Origin: Mucilaginibacter sp.
GTDB taxonomy: Bacteria > Bacteroidota > Bacteroidia > Sphingobacteriales > Sphingobacteriaceae
Length of the DNA stretch: 64,000 nt
Assembly: GCF_025359345.1 (NCBI RefSeq)
Contig: NZ_JANYGQ010000009.1
Location: 62,001 to 126,000, forward strand
Direction: 5' to 3'
A program made the translations under genes and the position numbers. Below, in pieces: positions 18,533-28,154 of this stretch (position 1 is its first letter; each line of letters begins with the position of its first letter). The notes under the pieces are model-generated. The model was not told the origin of the DNA. It saw only the letters and a list, made by a program, of their open reading frames with translations, and did not search any database.

Positions 18533-19258
18533 ATGCTTAAATTAGATATTTTAGTTTTATCCGTTCACCCGGACGATGCCGAACTCGGCTGCGCCGGCAC
18601 CATACTTAAACATATTGCCTCAGGCAAAAAAGCAGGCATTGTTGACCTTACCCGCGGCGAACTTGGCACCCGTGGCTCGGCGGAAATTAGGGATAAAGAA
18701 GCGGCAGAATCAGGCCGTATCCTTGGCTTGGCAGCAAGGGAAAACCTGGGCATCCCCGATGGTTTTTTTGAAAACACCAGGGAATACCAACTAAAGATTA
18801 TCGCCGCAATACGCAAGTATCAACCCGAAATATTAATTACCAACGCCTATCACGACAGGCATCCCGACCATGGCCGGGCAAATAAATTAGTGGAGGATGC
18901 TGCATTTTTAGCCGGACTGAGAAAAGTTGAAACACAGGACTTGGAAGGCAATTTACAAGCTGCATGGCGACCCAAACAGGTGCTGCATTTTATACAGGAC
19001 AATTATATACAACCAGATATTTTAATTGATGTAACCGATTTTTGGGATAAAAAGGTGGAGAGTATCCGTGCTTTTGGCTCACAGTTTTATAACCCCGAAT
19101 GGGCTGATGAGCCTCAAACCTACATTTCGTCGCCAGAATTTATACAAGTTGTTGAGGCCCGCGCACGCGAATTCGGCAAAAGCATCCAGGTAAAATACGC
19201 GGAAGGCTTCACATCTAGAAAAATTTTAGGAGTTGACAGTTTGTTTGACCTGAGATAG
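18533..19258 (+). CDS. bshB1: Bacillithiol biosynthesis deacetylase BshB1
   Basis: Zinc-dependent LmbE/PIG-L family N-deacetylase that removes acetyl from GlcNAc-malate in bacillithiol synthesis. 241 residues. Zinc ligands are visible in SVHPDDAELGC (His12, Asp15) and HDRHPDHGRAN (second His). DLTRGELGTRGS and the C-terminal YAEGFTSRKILGVDSLFDLR are characteristic of BshB1 rather than generic LmbE. Other bacillithiol genes (bshA, bshC) are not in the window. Its last codons run into a repeat array with a similar sequence. Confidence 0.93.
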   Translation: MLKLDILVLSVHPDDAELGCAGTILKHIASGKKAGIVDLTRGELGTRGSAEIRDKEAAESGRILGLAARENLGIPDGFFENTREYQLKIIAAIRKYQPEILITNAYHDRHPDHGRANKLVEDAAFLAGLRKVETQDLEGNLQAAWRPKQVLHFIQDNYIQPDILIDVTDFWDKKVESIRAFGSQFYNPEWADEPQTYISSPEFIQVVEARAREFGKSIQVKYAEGFTSRKILGVDSLFDLR

Positions 19259-19261
19259 GGT

Positions 19262-19331
19262 TCAGAGACAAGAGATTAGAGGTTAGGGGAAAAGTTCAAC
19301 TAATCTCTAACTTCTAATCTCTAGTTGCTGA
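19262..19331. repeat. Paired inverted heptamer array (TAATCTC/AGAGATT family)
   Basis: Between two convergent genes. Left arm 19262-19290 has 7-nt units AGAGACA, AGAGATT, AGAGGTT. Right arm 19300-19331 has TAATCTC, TAACTTC, TAATCTC, TAGTTGC, the complement. Each arm begins within 3 bp of a stop codon. Same family as 44940-44984. Confidence 0.8.
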
Positions 19332-19332
19332 C

Positions 19333-19773
19333 TTAAACTTTCACGTACTCAAACCTGTTGTTCTCGTTGCTTCTTTCTCTTTTTAACTTGTTTTCATTAG
19401 CAAGCTTCAAAAGTATGCCCGATAGCTCCGAAGTCTTGAAGTCTGAATCGAAATTCTCCTTACAATAATCGGCAATCGACGCAATGGAATGGCGCGTGTT
19501 AAAGAAATCAGTAGACAGCAACTGGTTTAAAACCTTAGTTGCGCCCGGCTTTTTTGCGCCTCGCATCGGGGTGTAATGTTCGCCGTTCTCTCGGGGCTTG
19601 TAGTTCCTTTTGGTAAATATCTCGGTTGGGTCACCCTCTCCTTTTTCCATCTCAATCATCACATCCAACAACCTGTCAACTACCCTTACCTGAACCGCTT
19701 CAGACTGGAACGAATTAACAACTTCGGAAATCTCTACCAGTTGCTTTTTTAACTTTTCAATTTGCTTACTCAT
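19333..19773 (-). CDS. Unrecognised coiled-coil / winged-helix-like protein
   Basis: 146 residues, cytosolic, charged. The N-terminal 45 residues form a probable coiled coil (IEKLKKQLVEISEVVNSFQ). The C-terminal 70 residues (HSIASIADYCKENFDSDFKTSELSGILLKLANENKLKRERSNENNRFEYVKV) have the helix-helix-helix-beta hairpin pattern of a small winged helix, suggesting nucleic-acid or protein binding. No family is recognised. It stands alone between convergent bshB1 and the lysine aminotransferase. Length and codon use look like a real gene. Confidence 0.65.
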   Translation of the reverse strand: MSKQIEKLKKQLVEISEVVNSFQSEAVQVRVVDRLLDVMIEMEKGEGDPTEIFTKRNYKPRENGEHYTPMRGAKKPGATKVLNQLLSTDFFNTRHSIASIADYCKENFDSDFKTSELSGILLKLANENKLKRERSNENNRFEYVKV

Positions 19774-19986
19774 GTTACTGTTACCCTGTTAAATATTAAC
19801 TGTGCAATCTAAAATTTCACTACTGCGCAATACCCCGATAATATGCCAGTATTAGTGAAAAAATAGTAAATGTTGACCGATTAATAGCTTATTAACGTCG
19901 GTTAATCATTTTATTGCTGAAATCAGTGGAAATATGCTCAATTTCCATCAAAAACAGGTTTCTGTATCAATTGTTTTACATAAATG

Positions 19987-21318
19987 TTACAATGAGGCAC
20001 ATATTTTTTCAAGTATTTCGAGTCCGTTATCGATATGTTTTTGTTCAATAATAAGCGCTGGCCTAAAGCGGATGCTTTGATCGCCGCAGCCCAAAAACAT
20101 AACATCTTTTTCCATCCCCCTGGAAATGAACTTATTCCTGATAGTTGTATCAGGAAAATCGAAGGCTGTTAACAACCCCTTGCCGCGTACATTACTTATG
20201 ATGGGTAATCTTTCAGAAATTTCGGCCAGCCTGCCTTGCAGATAGTCACCCATTTGCGCGGCGTTATCGCAAAGATTGTCTTCGTCAATAATTTCCATAA
20301 TTTTTGACGACCGTACCATATCAACCAAACTGCCGCCCCATGTTGAGTTTATGCGGCTCGGCACCTGGAACACGTTATTATCTATCTCGTCTACCTTTCG
20401 TCCGGCTAATATGCCGCACACCTGCATCTTTTTGCCAAACGCAAGTATATCCGGACGCGCATTTTCACCAAAGTGCTCGTGGCACCAGAACTTGCCGGTA
20501 AGGCCAACGCCGGTTTGCACCTCATCGTATACCAGCATAGCTTCGTTTTCATCGGCTAATTCACGTAGCTTTTCTAAAAACTCCTTGCGAACATGGTTGT
20601 CGCCGCCCTCCGATTGTATAGGCTCGATAATGATGGCACAAACGTCATCTTTATTCTCCTCAAACGCTTTCTTTATCTGGGCGATTGACAGTTCTTCGCG
20701 CCTTAACAAATCCTCATGATTGGCATCTGTGTAAGGGAATTTAATTTTTGGCAGCGATACCCTTGGCCAGTCGAACTTAGCGTACCATTTTGTTTTATTG
20801 GGCTGGGTATTGGTAAGGCTTAGCGTATAACCCGAGCGGCCATGAAAAGCGTGCTCAAAATGGATAACTTTAAAACCAAGCTCTTTTGTGTAGCCTTTGG
20901 CAAAATTTTTCTGCACCTTCCAGTCCATTGCAACTTTAAGCGCGTTCTCGATAGCCAGCGAGCCGCCTGCGATAAAAAAGGCATGCGGGAGGTATTCCGG
21001 GATACCTATACGGGCGAAAGTCTCTACAAACTCCGCATATTGCGTGGTGTATATGTCTGAGTTGGAAGGGTTGGTTAAAGCCGCCAGCATCAGGTTTTTC
21101 TTAAACGCTTCGTCGTTCACCATCTTAGGGTGATTGTAGCCTAAAGGCACCGATGCAAAACATGTAAAAAAGTCAAGCAGGGTGCGGTTATACTTAGCAT
21201 CGTAAATATAAACACCTTTGCTTTTTTCCATATCAAACGTTAAATCGAAGCCATCGGCTAATACATGCTTCTGTAACGAAGCCTGTACATCTTGGGGTGA
21301 AACTAGCAGGTTGTACAT
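19987..21318 (-). CDS. lat: L-lysine 6-transaminase
   Basis: PLP-dependent class III aminotransferase that moves the epsilon-amino group of lysine to 2-oxoglutarate, giving 2-aminoadipate semialdehyde (lysine breakdown). 443 residues. Diagnostic sequence: FFTCFASVPLGYNHPKM, FFIAGGSLAIENALKVAMDWK, HGRSGYTLSLTNTQPNKT, DEVQTGVGLTGKFW, and the PLP Lys in ILAFGKKMQVCG. The ATG at 21318 (MYNLLVSP) was chosen over a longer frame to 21393 because a complete promoter overlaps that extension. It is a single gene; no dehydrogenase partner is adjacent. Confidence 0.92.
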   Translation of the reverse strand: MYNLLVSPQDVQASLQKHVLADGFDLTFDMEKSKGVYIYDAKYNRTLLDFFTCFASVPLGYNHPKMVNDEAFKKNLMLAALTNPSNSDIYTTQYAEFVETFARIGIPEYLPHAFFIAGGSLAIENALKVAMDWKVQKNFAKGYTKELGFKVIHFEHAFHGRSGYTLSLTNTQPNKTKWYAKFDWPRVSLPKIKFPYTDANHEDLLRREELSIAQIKKAFEENKDDVCAIIIEPIQSEGGDNHVRKEFLEKLRELADENEAMLVYDEVQTGVGLTGKFWCHEHFGENARPDILAFGKKMQVCGILAGRKVDEIDNNVFQVPSRINSTWGGSLVDMVRSSKIMEIIDEDNLCDNAAQMGDYLQGRLAEISERLPIISNVRGKGLLTAFDFPDTTIRNKFISRGMEKDVMFLGCGDQSIRFRPALIIEQKHIDNGLEILEKICASL

Positions 21319-21333
21319 ATAATTGGGTTTGTA

Positions 21334-21364
21334 CAAATTTACTAAAAACCCCTCAGAATGCAAA
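21334..21364 (-). promoter_or_regulatory. Complete Bacteroidota promoter of lat
   Basis: On the minus strand: -33 TTTG (21364-21361), exactly 19 bp, then -7 TAAATTTG (21341-21334), 15 nt before the ATG at 21318. Both boxes and the spacing match the Bacteroidota sigma-ABfr type consensus. Confidence 0.75.
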
Positions 21365-21521
21365 TTTAAGCGGTTTTTGAACCAATGAGCCAAAAAGTAA
21401 CTTTAAACAATCTAAAGTTACTTTTTGTACCGAAGTGGATTTTGGTTTATAGAATTTTATTGCCGGGCGGCAATAAATATTCGTAATAAAATGCTTATTT
21501 CGTCGTGGAAGTTACAAGTTC

Positions 21522-22829
21522 TTACAATCGTTCCCCATGCTGGCTAATATCCAGCCCTATCTCTTCTTCTTCTGCCGATACCCTTAAAGGCGATATCATA
21601 TCAGTAATTTTCAACAACAACAGTGAACCGAAAAAGGCAAAAATAGATACCCCTACCAAGGCAATCAATTGCACAAAAAACAGGTGCGTATGGCCAAAAA
21701 ACAAACCATCGCCGGTGGTATTGCCTGCGTTAACTTTTTGATTGGCAAACACGCCTGTAAGCAGCATGCCTACCATACCGCCAACACCGTGGCAAGGGAA
21801 CACGTCAAGCGTATCATCAATTTTGGTACGGGTGCGCCACTCAACCACCAGGTTACTCACCACAGCCGATATGATACCTATAGCCAGCGAGTGCGGTACC
21901 GACACATAGCCTGCCGCAGGCGTAATAGCAACAAGCCCTACAACCGCGCCAATACAGGTACCCATAGCCGAGGGTTTTTTGCCACGCAGCATATCGAAAA
22001 ATATCCAGGTTAAGCCTGCAGCTGCCGATGCCGTGGTACTGGTTGCCAAAGCGGTTACCGCCAAATGATTGGCACCAAATGCCGAACCAGCGTTAAAACC
22101 AAACCAGCCGAACCATAACAAACCCGTGCCTATCATTACATAAGTAATACGAGCCGGTGCGTGGTTTGCCTCATTTCGCCTTTTCAAATAAAGTGCTGAC
22201 GCTAATGCCGCCCATCCGGCCGACATGTGCACTACCGTGCCACCGGCAAAATCAAGCACGCCCAATTTAGCCAGTATGCCATCCGGATGCCAGGTTACGT
22301 GTGCCAAAGGCGAGAATATGAAAATGGTGAACAGCACCAGGAAAATAATATAGGAGTTAAAACGGATACGCTCTGCAAAAGCCCCGGTAATAAGCGCAGG
22401 GGTAATAATGGCAAACTTTAGCTGGTACATAGCAAAAAGCAGCAGCGGTATAGTCGGTGCAAGTTTCCAGGTTGCATTACCAAGCATGCCCTTCATCATA
22501 AAAAATGTTGAGGGGTTACCGATAAAGCCACCAATGCTGTCGCCAAAAGCAAGGCTGAAGCCAAATATGCCCCACATTACGGTAATAATAACCATGCACA
22601 CAATGCTCTGCAGCATGGTTGATATCACATTCTTTTTATTAACCATACCGCCATAAAAAAAGGCAAGACCGGGTGTCATGATCAAAACCAGGGCGGTCGA
22701 CATCAACATCCAGGCAATATCGCCGGTATTGAAGTGCGGATCGGCGCCATTTTTAAAATCTACCGAAGGAAAAACGAAGGTTAAAACCAAAATAACCAGG
22801 ATAACCGCGAATGGAAAATATCTTTTCAT
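21522..22829 (-). CDS. amt: Ammonium transporter (Amt family)
   Basis: Inner-membrane ammonium channel, 435 residues, about eleven to twelve hydrophobic spans. Family signatures: GDIAWMLMSTALVLIMTPGLAFFYGGMV, the pore-lining His in GGTVVHMSAGWAALASA, GLLWFGWFGFNAGSA, and DTLDVFPCHGVGGMVGMLLTGVFAN with the second pore His. The first span (MKRYFPFAVILVILVLTFVFP) could be a cleaved signal. Start set at the ATG 22829; the longer frame begins with a TTG. No PII (GlnK) gene is next to it, unlike the usual amt-glnK pair. Confidence 0.95.
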   Translation of the reverse strand: MKRYFPFAVILVILVLTFVFPSVDFKNGADPHFNTGDIAWMLMSTALVLIMTPGLAFFYGGMVNKKNVISTMLQSIVCMVIITVMWGIFGFSLAFGDSIGGFIGNPSTFFMMKGMLGNATWKLAPTIPLLLFAMYQLKFAIITPALITGAFAERIRFNSYIIFLVLFTIFIFSPLAHVTWHPDGILAKLGVLDFAGGTVVHMSAGWAALASALYLKRRNEANHAPARITYVMIGTGLLWFGWFGFNAGSAFGANHLAVTALATSTTASAAAGLTWIFFDMLRGKKPSAMGTCIGAVVGLVAITPAAGYVSVPHSLAIGIISAVVSNLVVEWRTRTKIDDTLDVFPCHGVGGMVGMLLTGVFANQKVNAGNTTGDGLFFGHTHLFFVQLIALVGVSIFAFFGSLLLLKITDMISPLRVSAEEEEIGLDISQHGERL

Positions 22830-23307
22830 GCAATTGTTACTATTCAATAAAATAATTAGTCAAAAGGTGGTTTATATGGCAGTAAAAATGATGAAAAAGT
22901 TAAATATTTAATAAATTGATGTAAAATTTAACACAGTTTCATATTTATCAATAAAAAATTGCAAATATCATACTTCCCTATTGCAAAATACCCTTACAAA
23001 TAACAGAATGATAATTTAAAACATATAATTTATGTGTTTCGAGTTTTTCAAAGGCTATGCTTTTATGGTAATGAGCCGCGCAACCGCCAGATATCGTACT
23101 TTTAGGAACAAGAAAGCCCGGTTATTGGGAACCGGGCTCGTCATAATATAGGTTTATAAATGGTCTAGTTTCGTTAGTTAAACTACCCTTAGCTTTTCAC
23201 ACCTGCACAATGGCTCAGATGAAAAAGTTGCTGAAATTATGATTTTAATTAATACAAACCAAATAAAAAATACAACTTATGTTAAAAAAGTATTAAAAAC
23301 AGGGTTT
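22830..23307. other. AT-rich intergenic region between amt and nuoN
   Basis: About 480 bp with no convincing gene on either strand. It must hold the amt promoter (no clean TAnnTTTG was found) and the end of the nuo transcript. The only strong structure is the hairpin at 23115-23138, listed separately. Confidence 0.5.
23115..23138 (-). terminator. Hairpin, probable terminator of the nuo operon
   Basis: AGCCCGGTT/AACCGGGCT, a perfect 9-bp stem with a 6-nt loop, followed on the minus strand by TTTCTTGTT. It is about 170 bp after the nuoN stop, so it could equally end a short untranslated RNA encoded in the gap. Confidence 0.5.
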
Positions 23308-24819
23308 TTAGAACAGTTTGAACAGTAAATCGGGCCAAACACCCAGCAAAACAATCAAAACAGATATAATTATGCTTAAAACGATAATATTTTGAGATTT
23401 TATAAGTGTATTTTTAACAAATTCAGTCCGTTTCAGGAACAAATTGAGGGGGATTTTAATGTAGTAAAAAAGCGATACTACGGTGGTTAACGCCCCTGTT
23501 ATCATCAGTAACAGTAGCCATAAGCTATGGTTTTGCTGGTAAATGCCGTATACCGATGAAAACACCAGTACCTTACCCGTAAAGCCTGCGCTTATCGGTA
23601 AGCCGGTTAACGATACCAGTACAATTACAAAGCAAACTGAAGCAGCCGGGTACTTAAGGCCAAGGCCTTTATAGCTGTTCATATCATCGGCATCAAGAGC
23701 ATTGGCAAAATAGGTGGCCAGCGCCAATGCGCCAATATTCGCCAGGCCGTACACTGCCAGGTAAAATGTTAAGGCAGCTATACCTGTCGAGTTGTAAGTT
23801 ACTATCGCCATCAAAGCAAAACCAGTATGTCCGATGCTGGAGTAAGCCAGCATACGTTTAACATTGCGCTGCATTATTGCCGCAAAATTCCCGGCAATCA
23901 TTGTAACAATGCCGACGATGCTTAATGCCAGTTTAAAATCAAAGCCGGCCCACTTTTCGAAGTAAACGAAAGGGCGTAAAAAATTTATCAGCAAGGCAAA
24001 GCCGGCTATTTTTGGCAGGGTGGATAGCCATGCCGTTACCGGGGTTGATGCCCCTTCATAAACATCGGGCACCCAAAAGTGAATGGGAACAAATGATAAC
24101 TTAAACCCGATGCCCACCAATACCAGCACCAGTGCAAACGAAACTGCAACCGGATTCGCCTGTATAAGACCCGGCAGCAAATTACCGCTGAATAAATTAA
24201 GCGAGCCCGTAAAGCCGTATAACAGCGATATGCCATACAACATCATGGCCGAGGATGCCGCGCCAAACAGTACATATTTTAAACCAGCCTCGGTACCAAA
24301 AGCATTTTCAGAGCGGTAGGCCACCATCAGGTATGACGCAATGGAAACCATTTCGATAGCCAGGTAGATGGATAGCAGGTTAACCGCCATGGCCATTAAA
24401 TGGAGGCCAAGCACAGAGCCGATGACGATGGTATATAAATCCGACAGTCCTTTAGGGTGGAATTTCAGGCGGTTATCCCATCCAAAATAAAGCAGTAGTA
24501 CAAATGCTAATGCATCAATAATAAATTTAAAGTTGATGGCCGTGCGGTTAAGCAGCAGCATTTCGTTAAACAAAAACTGCCCGTTAAGCCTGCCGCTCAT
24601 AAACAGCAACTGAATTTGCTGGTAATCCCGTTGAATTACCAGCAAAATTCCGGCACAGGCAACTATCCTGCATAATTTTTCGGAGTTGCGGCCGAACAGT
24701 AAATCGGTTATCAATACCAATATAAACAGTGCGGTTAAATAAATTTCGGGCAAAAAGAAGGGTAAGCTGCCTAAAACATCGTTTACTGAACCCGGTATAA
24801 ATGGTATTAAATCGTGCAT
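23308..24819 (-). CDS. nuoN: NADH-quinone oxidoreductase subunit N
   Basis: Antiporter-like membrane subunit of respiratory complex I, 503 residues, about fourteen spans. Motifs of the proton-translocating subunits: YLAIEMVSIASYLMVAYR with the key Glu, GIGFKLSFVPIHFWVPDVYEGASTPVTAWLSTLPKIAGF with the channel Lys, and MLAYSSIGHTGFALM. It is the last gene of the complex I cluster and starts 6 bp after the DUF4139 gene, so both are on the same transcript. Confidence 0.95.
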   Translation of the reverse strand: MHDLIPFIPGSVNDVLGSLPFFLPEIYLTALFILVLITDLLFGRNSEKLCRIVACAGILLVIQRDYQQIQLLFMSGRLNGQFLFNEMLLLNRTAINFKFIIDALAFVLLLYFGWDNRLKFHPKGLSDLYTIVIGSVLGLHLMAMAVNLLSIYLAIEMVSIASYLMVAYRSENAFGTEAGLKYVLFGAASSAMMLYGISLLYGFTGSLNLFSGNLLPGLIQANPVAVSFALVLVLVGIGFKLSFVPIHFWVPDVYEGASTPVTAWLSTLPKIAGFALLINFLRPFVYFEKWAGFDFKLALSIVGIVTMIAGNFAAIMQRNVKRMLAYSSIGHTGFALMAIVTYNSTGIAALTFYLAVYGLANIGALALATYFANALDADDMNSYKGLGLKYPAASVCFVIVLVSLTGLPISAGFTGKVLVFSSVYGIYQQNHSLWLLLLMITGALTTVVSLFYYIKIPLNLFLKRTEFVKNTLIKSQNIIVLSIIISVLIVLLGVWPDLLFKLF

Positions 24820-24825
24820 TTACTG

Positions 24826-26433
24826 TTACTGAACTATTACCTGCTGGCTTTTTGGATATTTAACCATGTATGTTAACTGTACCTTTTTATCTTCCTGCGA
24901 ATTTAGCAGGAAATTCCATGAAACCTTGCCTGTTAGTGCATCAGGTTTTGCGCCCGATGTTTCCTGCGTCTCCACCTCGATAGATGAATTTTGCGATACA
25001 GGCACCTGGTCGTCAACCAGCAGGTTTATTTTTTGGTTCTTGCGATTCTTAACCTCTATTATCCAGCTTTTGGTTTCCTTTTTATTAGAACCGAAAGTTT
25101 GATTTTGGGTGAGGTTCCTTTCAAGGGTGCGTTTTACCAAAATACCCTTATCATTCCCAAGCGACAGGTTCAAAGTATCGCTCATGGCCCGCATATCTAT
25201 GCGCGATTTACCGATATAGGTACCCTCAAAAAACACATTGGCATCGCCCGATAACAGGTTATATTTGTTCAAATCCGTTACTCTGGCGGTTAAAAACACA
25301 TCTGTACTAATTTTAGGCGCGGTGTAATATTGATAAGTCGCGTTTACATTTACCTGGTTTATTTCAACCTGGCAGGGTTTGCCATCGTTTGTTACCGAAT
25401 ATGGATTATCGATGTTAAATTCAACACTGGTTTGGGCTTCAACCATGTCCACTTTTGGAGCTTCAGCCACAGCCACCTCTTTTAGTGAATAATCTGAAAC
25501 TGCGGCTGCGTTTTGACTTCTTACTTGTATCCCTGATACACGCCCCTGAAGTGCTTTATTAAGATCATAAATATTAAGATAATATGGGTTCAACTCCGGT
25601 TTAACTGCGTTATTGGATGGCAGGCCTGTTGACAAAGTTAGCTTTACACTTTTCCAATCTTCGCCGCTGCGTTGCAGCACATTGGCTTTGTAAACAATGG
25701 TCAAAGGGCTGTTTACATTTTTTGCCCTGATATCATAACTTGGGTACCAACTGGCATCGCCGGTTAAGTAACTCACAGCAAATATTGATTGCAATGCAGT
25801 TTTTGATGACACTGTTACTATAATATTGCTTGTAGTAGTAGTTTGCCCGTTGTTTATTTCGGCGATTTGATTATCGTATTGTTGCTGCTCAATATAAAGC
25901 TCGGATATTTGGTTACCTGCATCCTGTTCCTTTTGCTTTAACGCAGTAAGCCTCTCGGTTTGAAAATCAAGCGCCTGTTTCAATTTTACAACATCAAGCG
26001 TAGTGTTTTCGGCCCTCACAAATTGATTTTTGGCAATAACGGTTTCTTCTGCCTGGTAAATAGCAATCATGTTGTTAAGCGTGGTAATTTTATCCTTTAC
26101 ACTTTTTTGTTTTGCATGCAGCTCCAGCAATTGCTGTGTTTTATTACTTACGCTGCTCAAATAGTTCATCTCGTGCTTAACTGATAATATGGTAAACTCG
26201 CCGTTAGCATGCACCTGTATACTTTGCGGGTCGATATTTGGCGAAATATTGTTGAAAACCAAATCGGTAGTACCCGGGTTAATATTCACCATTGCTGTGC
26301 GTGTTACCTGCGCTCCTTTTAAAAATACAATCACTTTTTCAACTTTCGATGCCACCTTTTGGCCCTCATCAGCTTTTGCTGCTATCGCGATAAATAATAC
26401 AAATGCAGCCATTATTAATTTCTTACACATCAT
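24826..26433 (-). CDS. DUF4139/DUF4140 (MuiA-like) protein inside the nuo operon
   Basis: 535 residues with a signal peptide (ends AKA). N-terminal DUF4140 (SKVEKVIVFLKGAQVTRTAMVNINPG), a coiled coil (about 100-195), then the DUF4139 beta domain (TGDASWYPSYDIRAKN, VYKANVLQRSGEDWKSVKLTLSTGLPS, WIIEVKNRKNQKINLLVDDQVPVSQ). Related to 'mucoidy inhibitor A' proteins; molecular role unknown. Near residues 289-304 it carries LNKALQGRVSGIQVRSQ, which looks like the plug motif of SusC/TonB receptors (ALQGRVPGVxV). It lies between nuoM and nuoN, 6 bp before nuoN. Confidence 0.85.
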   Translation of the reverse strand: MMCKKLIMAAFVLFIAIAAKADEGQKVASKVEKVIVFLKGAQVTRTAMVNINPGTTDLVFNNISPNIDPQSIQVHANGEFTILSVKHEMNYLSSVSNKTQQLLELHAKQKSVKDKITTLNNMIAIYQAEETVIAKNQFVRAENTTLDVVKLKQALDFQTERLTALKQKEQDAGNQISELYIEQQQYDNQIAEINNGQTTTTSNIIVTVSSKTALQSIFAVSYLTGDASWYPSYDIRAKNVNSPLTIVYKANVLQRSGEDWKSVKLTLSTGLPSNNAVKPELNPYYLNIYDLNKALQGRVSGIQVRSQNAAAVSDYSLKEVAVAEAPKVDMVEAQTSVEFNIDNPYSVTNDGKPCQVEINQVNVNATYQYYTAPKISTDVFLTARVTDLNKYNLLSGDANVFFEGTYIGKSRIDMRAMSDTLNLSLGNDKGILVKRTLERNLTQNQTFGSNKKETKSWIIEVKNRKNQKINLLVDDQVPVSQNSSIEVETQETSGAKPDALTGKVSWNFLLNSQEDKKVQLTYMVKYPKSQQVIVQ

Positions 26434-26539
26434 TTTTTAGGTTAAATAAATAGTTCCTGTTATTTCGAAGCATCCATCCGGAAGCTTTCATTTACAGGAT
26501 GCGCCTGCCCTTGTTTTTCCACAAGGCAAACGCAATTAT

Positions 26540-28144
26540 TTATTTCGAGCCTAAAAATTGAATAAATGCAACCACCGAGTCGTTTATCTTGCCGAACACC
26601 AGCGAAGGCATTAAACCCAAAACCAGCGTAAGTAAAGCTAACGGTAGCAAGGTCAATTTTTCACGGATGTTCAAATCGGCAAGGGCAGTTTTCCATACCG
26701 AGCCACCTTTTAAGTTTAACGTACCAAAAAACATTCGCTGCAGCGTCCATAAAAAATAGGCTGCACCCAGCAATATGCCTACCGACCCACATACCGGCAT
26801 CCAGTACGGCAGCAAACCATTTACTGATGGCGATTTAAAGGCCCCGGTAAGTGAAAATGCCTCACCAATAAATGCCGAGAAGCCGGGCAAACCTAACGAA
26901 GCGAAAAACGCGATCACCACAAAGGATGTGTATTTAGGCATGATGGCTGCAAGTCCGCGGAAGTGGTTGATGCCCCTGTCATGTACCCGGTTGTAGATTA
27001 CACCGGCCAAAAAGAACAGCATGGTTGATAAAAAGCCATGACTAACCATCTGCATAACTGCGCCACTTAGTCCCTCGGTAGTCATTGAGGCTATCCCCAG
27101 TAAAACAAAGCCCATGTGCGATACGGACGAGTAGGCTATCATGCGTTTTAAATCCTGCTGGGCAAGGGCGTTCAGTGCGCCATAAATGATAGATATTACC
27201 CCAATCATCCCCAGCCAATAAGCATCGGCATGTGCAATTTCCGGGAAAATACCTACGCAAATGCGGATAATGCCATAACCGCCAACTTTCAATAGTACTC
27301 CGGCTAAAATAATTGAAACCGGGGTAGGCGCTTCCACGTGCGCATCAGGCAGCCAGGTGTGCAACGGCACCACCGGCACTTTAATAGCGAAGGCAATAAA
27401 CAGCACCACAAACCCAACCGAACGGGCCGGCATGCCTAAAATAGTGGCGTGGTTTAACACGGAAAATACTGAGCCTGCCTCATAATTAACCGGGTTCATC
27501 ATTTGTATCATGCTGAAAGTGTGGTTGCCTGTAACAGGGTCTTTAACCGACAGGTAAAGCCCAATCATCACCAGCAGCATAAATACCGAACCGAATAAGG
27601 TGTACAGGAAGAATTTTATGGCCGCATATTCGCGCCGTGCGCCGCCCCACATACCTATCAGGAAGTATAATGGCAGCAGCATCAACTCGTAAAAGATATA
27701 GAACAGGAAGAAATCCAGCGAGCAGAATACGCCTATCACAGCCATATCCAATATCAAAAACAGCACGAAAAAACCTTTCAGGTTGCTTTTTATTTCCCAG
27801 GATGCCAGGGCGGCAATCACCAATACCAGCGAGGTCATCACCAATAAAGCTATCGAAAGGCCATCTATCCCCACGAAATAGTCTATCTGCATTTTTCCCA
27901 TGGCACCCAAATCGAGGTTTATCCAGGGCAGCTTTTGTATAAACTGGAACTGGCCTTCGTGATTAACGCCGGCAAAGCCAGCACCATTTTTAAAATGAGT
28001 GTAAATCCAGATGCTCATGCCCAGTTGCACCAAGGTTGTTGCCAGCGTTATGTATTTAAAGCCCGCACGCCACGATGACGGCAGCACCGCAATAACGAAT
28101 GCGACCAGGATGGGAGTAAATATGAGTAGGGTTAGGATGTTCAT
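26540..28144 (-). CDS. nuoM: NADH-quinone oxidoreductase subunit M
   Basis: Proton-pumping antiporter-like subunit of complex I, 534 residues, about fourteen spans. Motifs: FYIFYELMLLPLYFLIGMWGG with the conserved Glu, FIAFAIKVPVVPLHTWLPDAHVEAPTPVSIILAGVLLKVGGYGI with the key Lys residues, and RMIAYSSVSHMGFVLLGI. ATG start. Upstream it is separated from nuoL by a repeat array of about 120 bp; downstream the DUF4139 gene follows after 106 bp. Confidence 0.96.
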   Translation of the reverse strand: MNILTLLIFTPILVAFVIAVLPSSWRAGFKYITLATTLVQLGMSIWIYTHFKNGAGFAGVNHEGQFQFIQKLPWINLDLGAMGKMQIDYFVGIDGLSIALLVMTSLVLVIAALASWEIKSNLKGFFVLFLILDMAVIGVFCSLDFFLFYIFYELMLLPLYFLIGMWGGARREYAAIKFFLYTLFGSVFMLLVMIGLYLSVKDPVTGNHTFSMIQMMNPVNYEAGSVFSVLNHATILGMPARSVGFVVLFIAFAIKVPVVPLHTWLPDAHVEAPTPVSIILAGVLLKVGGYGIIRICVGIFPEIAHADAYWLGMIGVISIIYGALNALAQQDLKRMIAYSSVSHMGFVLLGIASMTTEGLSGAVMQMVSHGFLSTMLFFLAGVIYNRVHDRGINHFRGLAAIMPKYTSFVVIAFFASLGLPGFSAFIGEAFSLTGAFKSPSVNGLLPYWMPVCGSVGILLGAAYFLWTLQRMFFGTLNLKGGSVWKTALADLNIREKLTLLPLALLTLVLGLMPSLVFGKINDSVVAFIQFLGSK

Positions 28145-28154
28145 CGGGCGCGAA

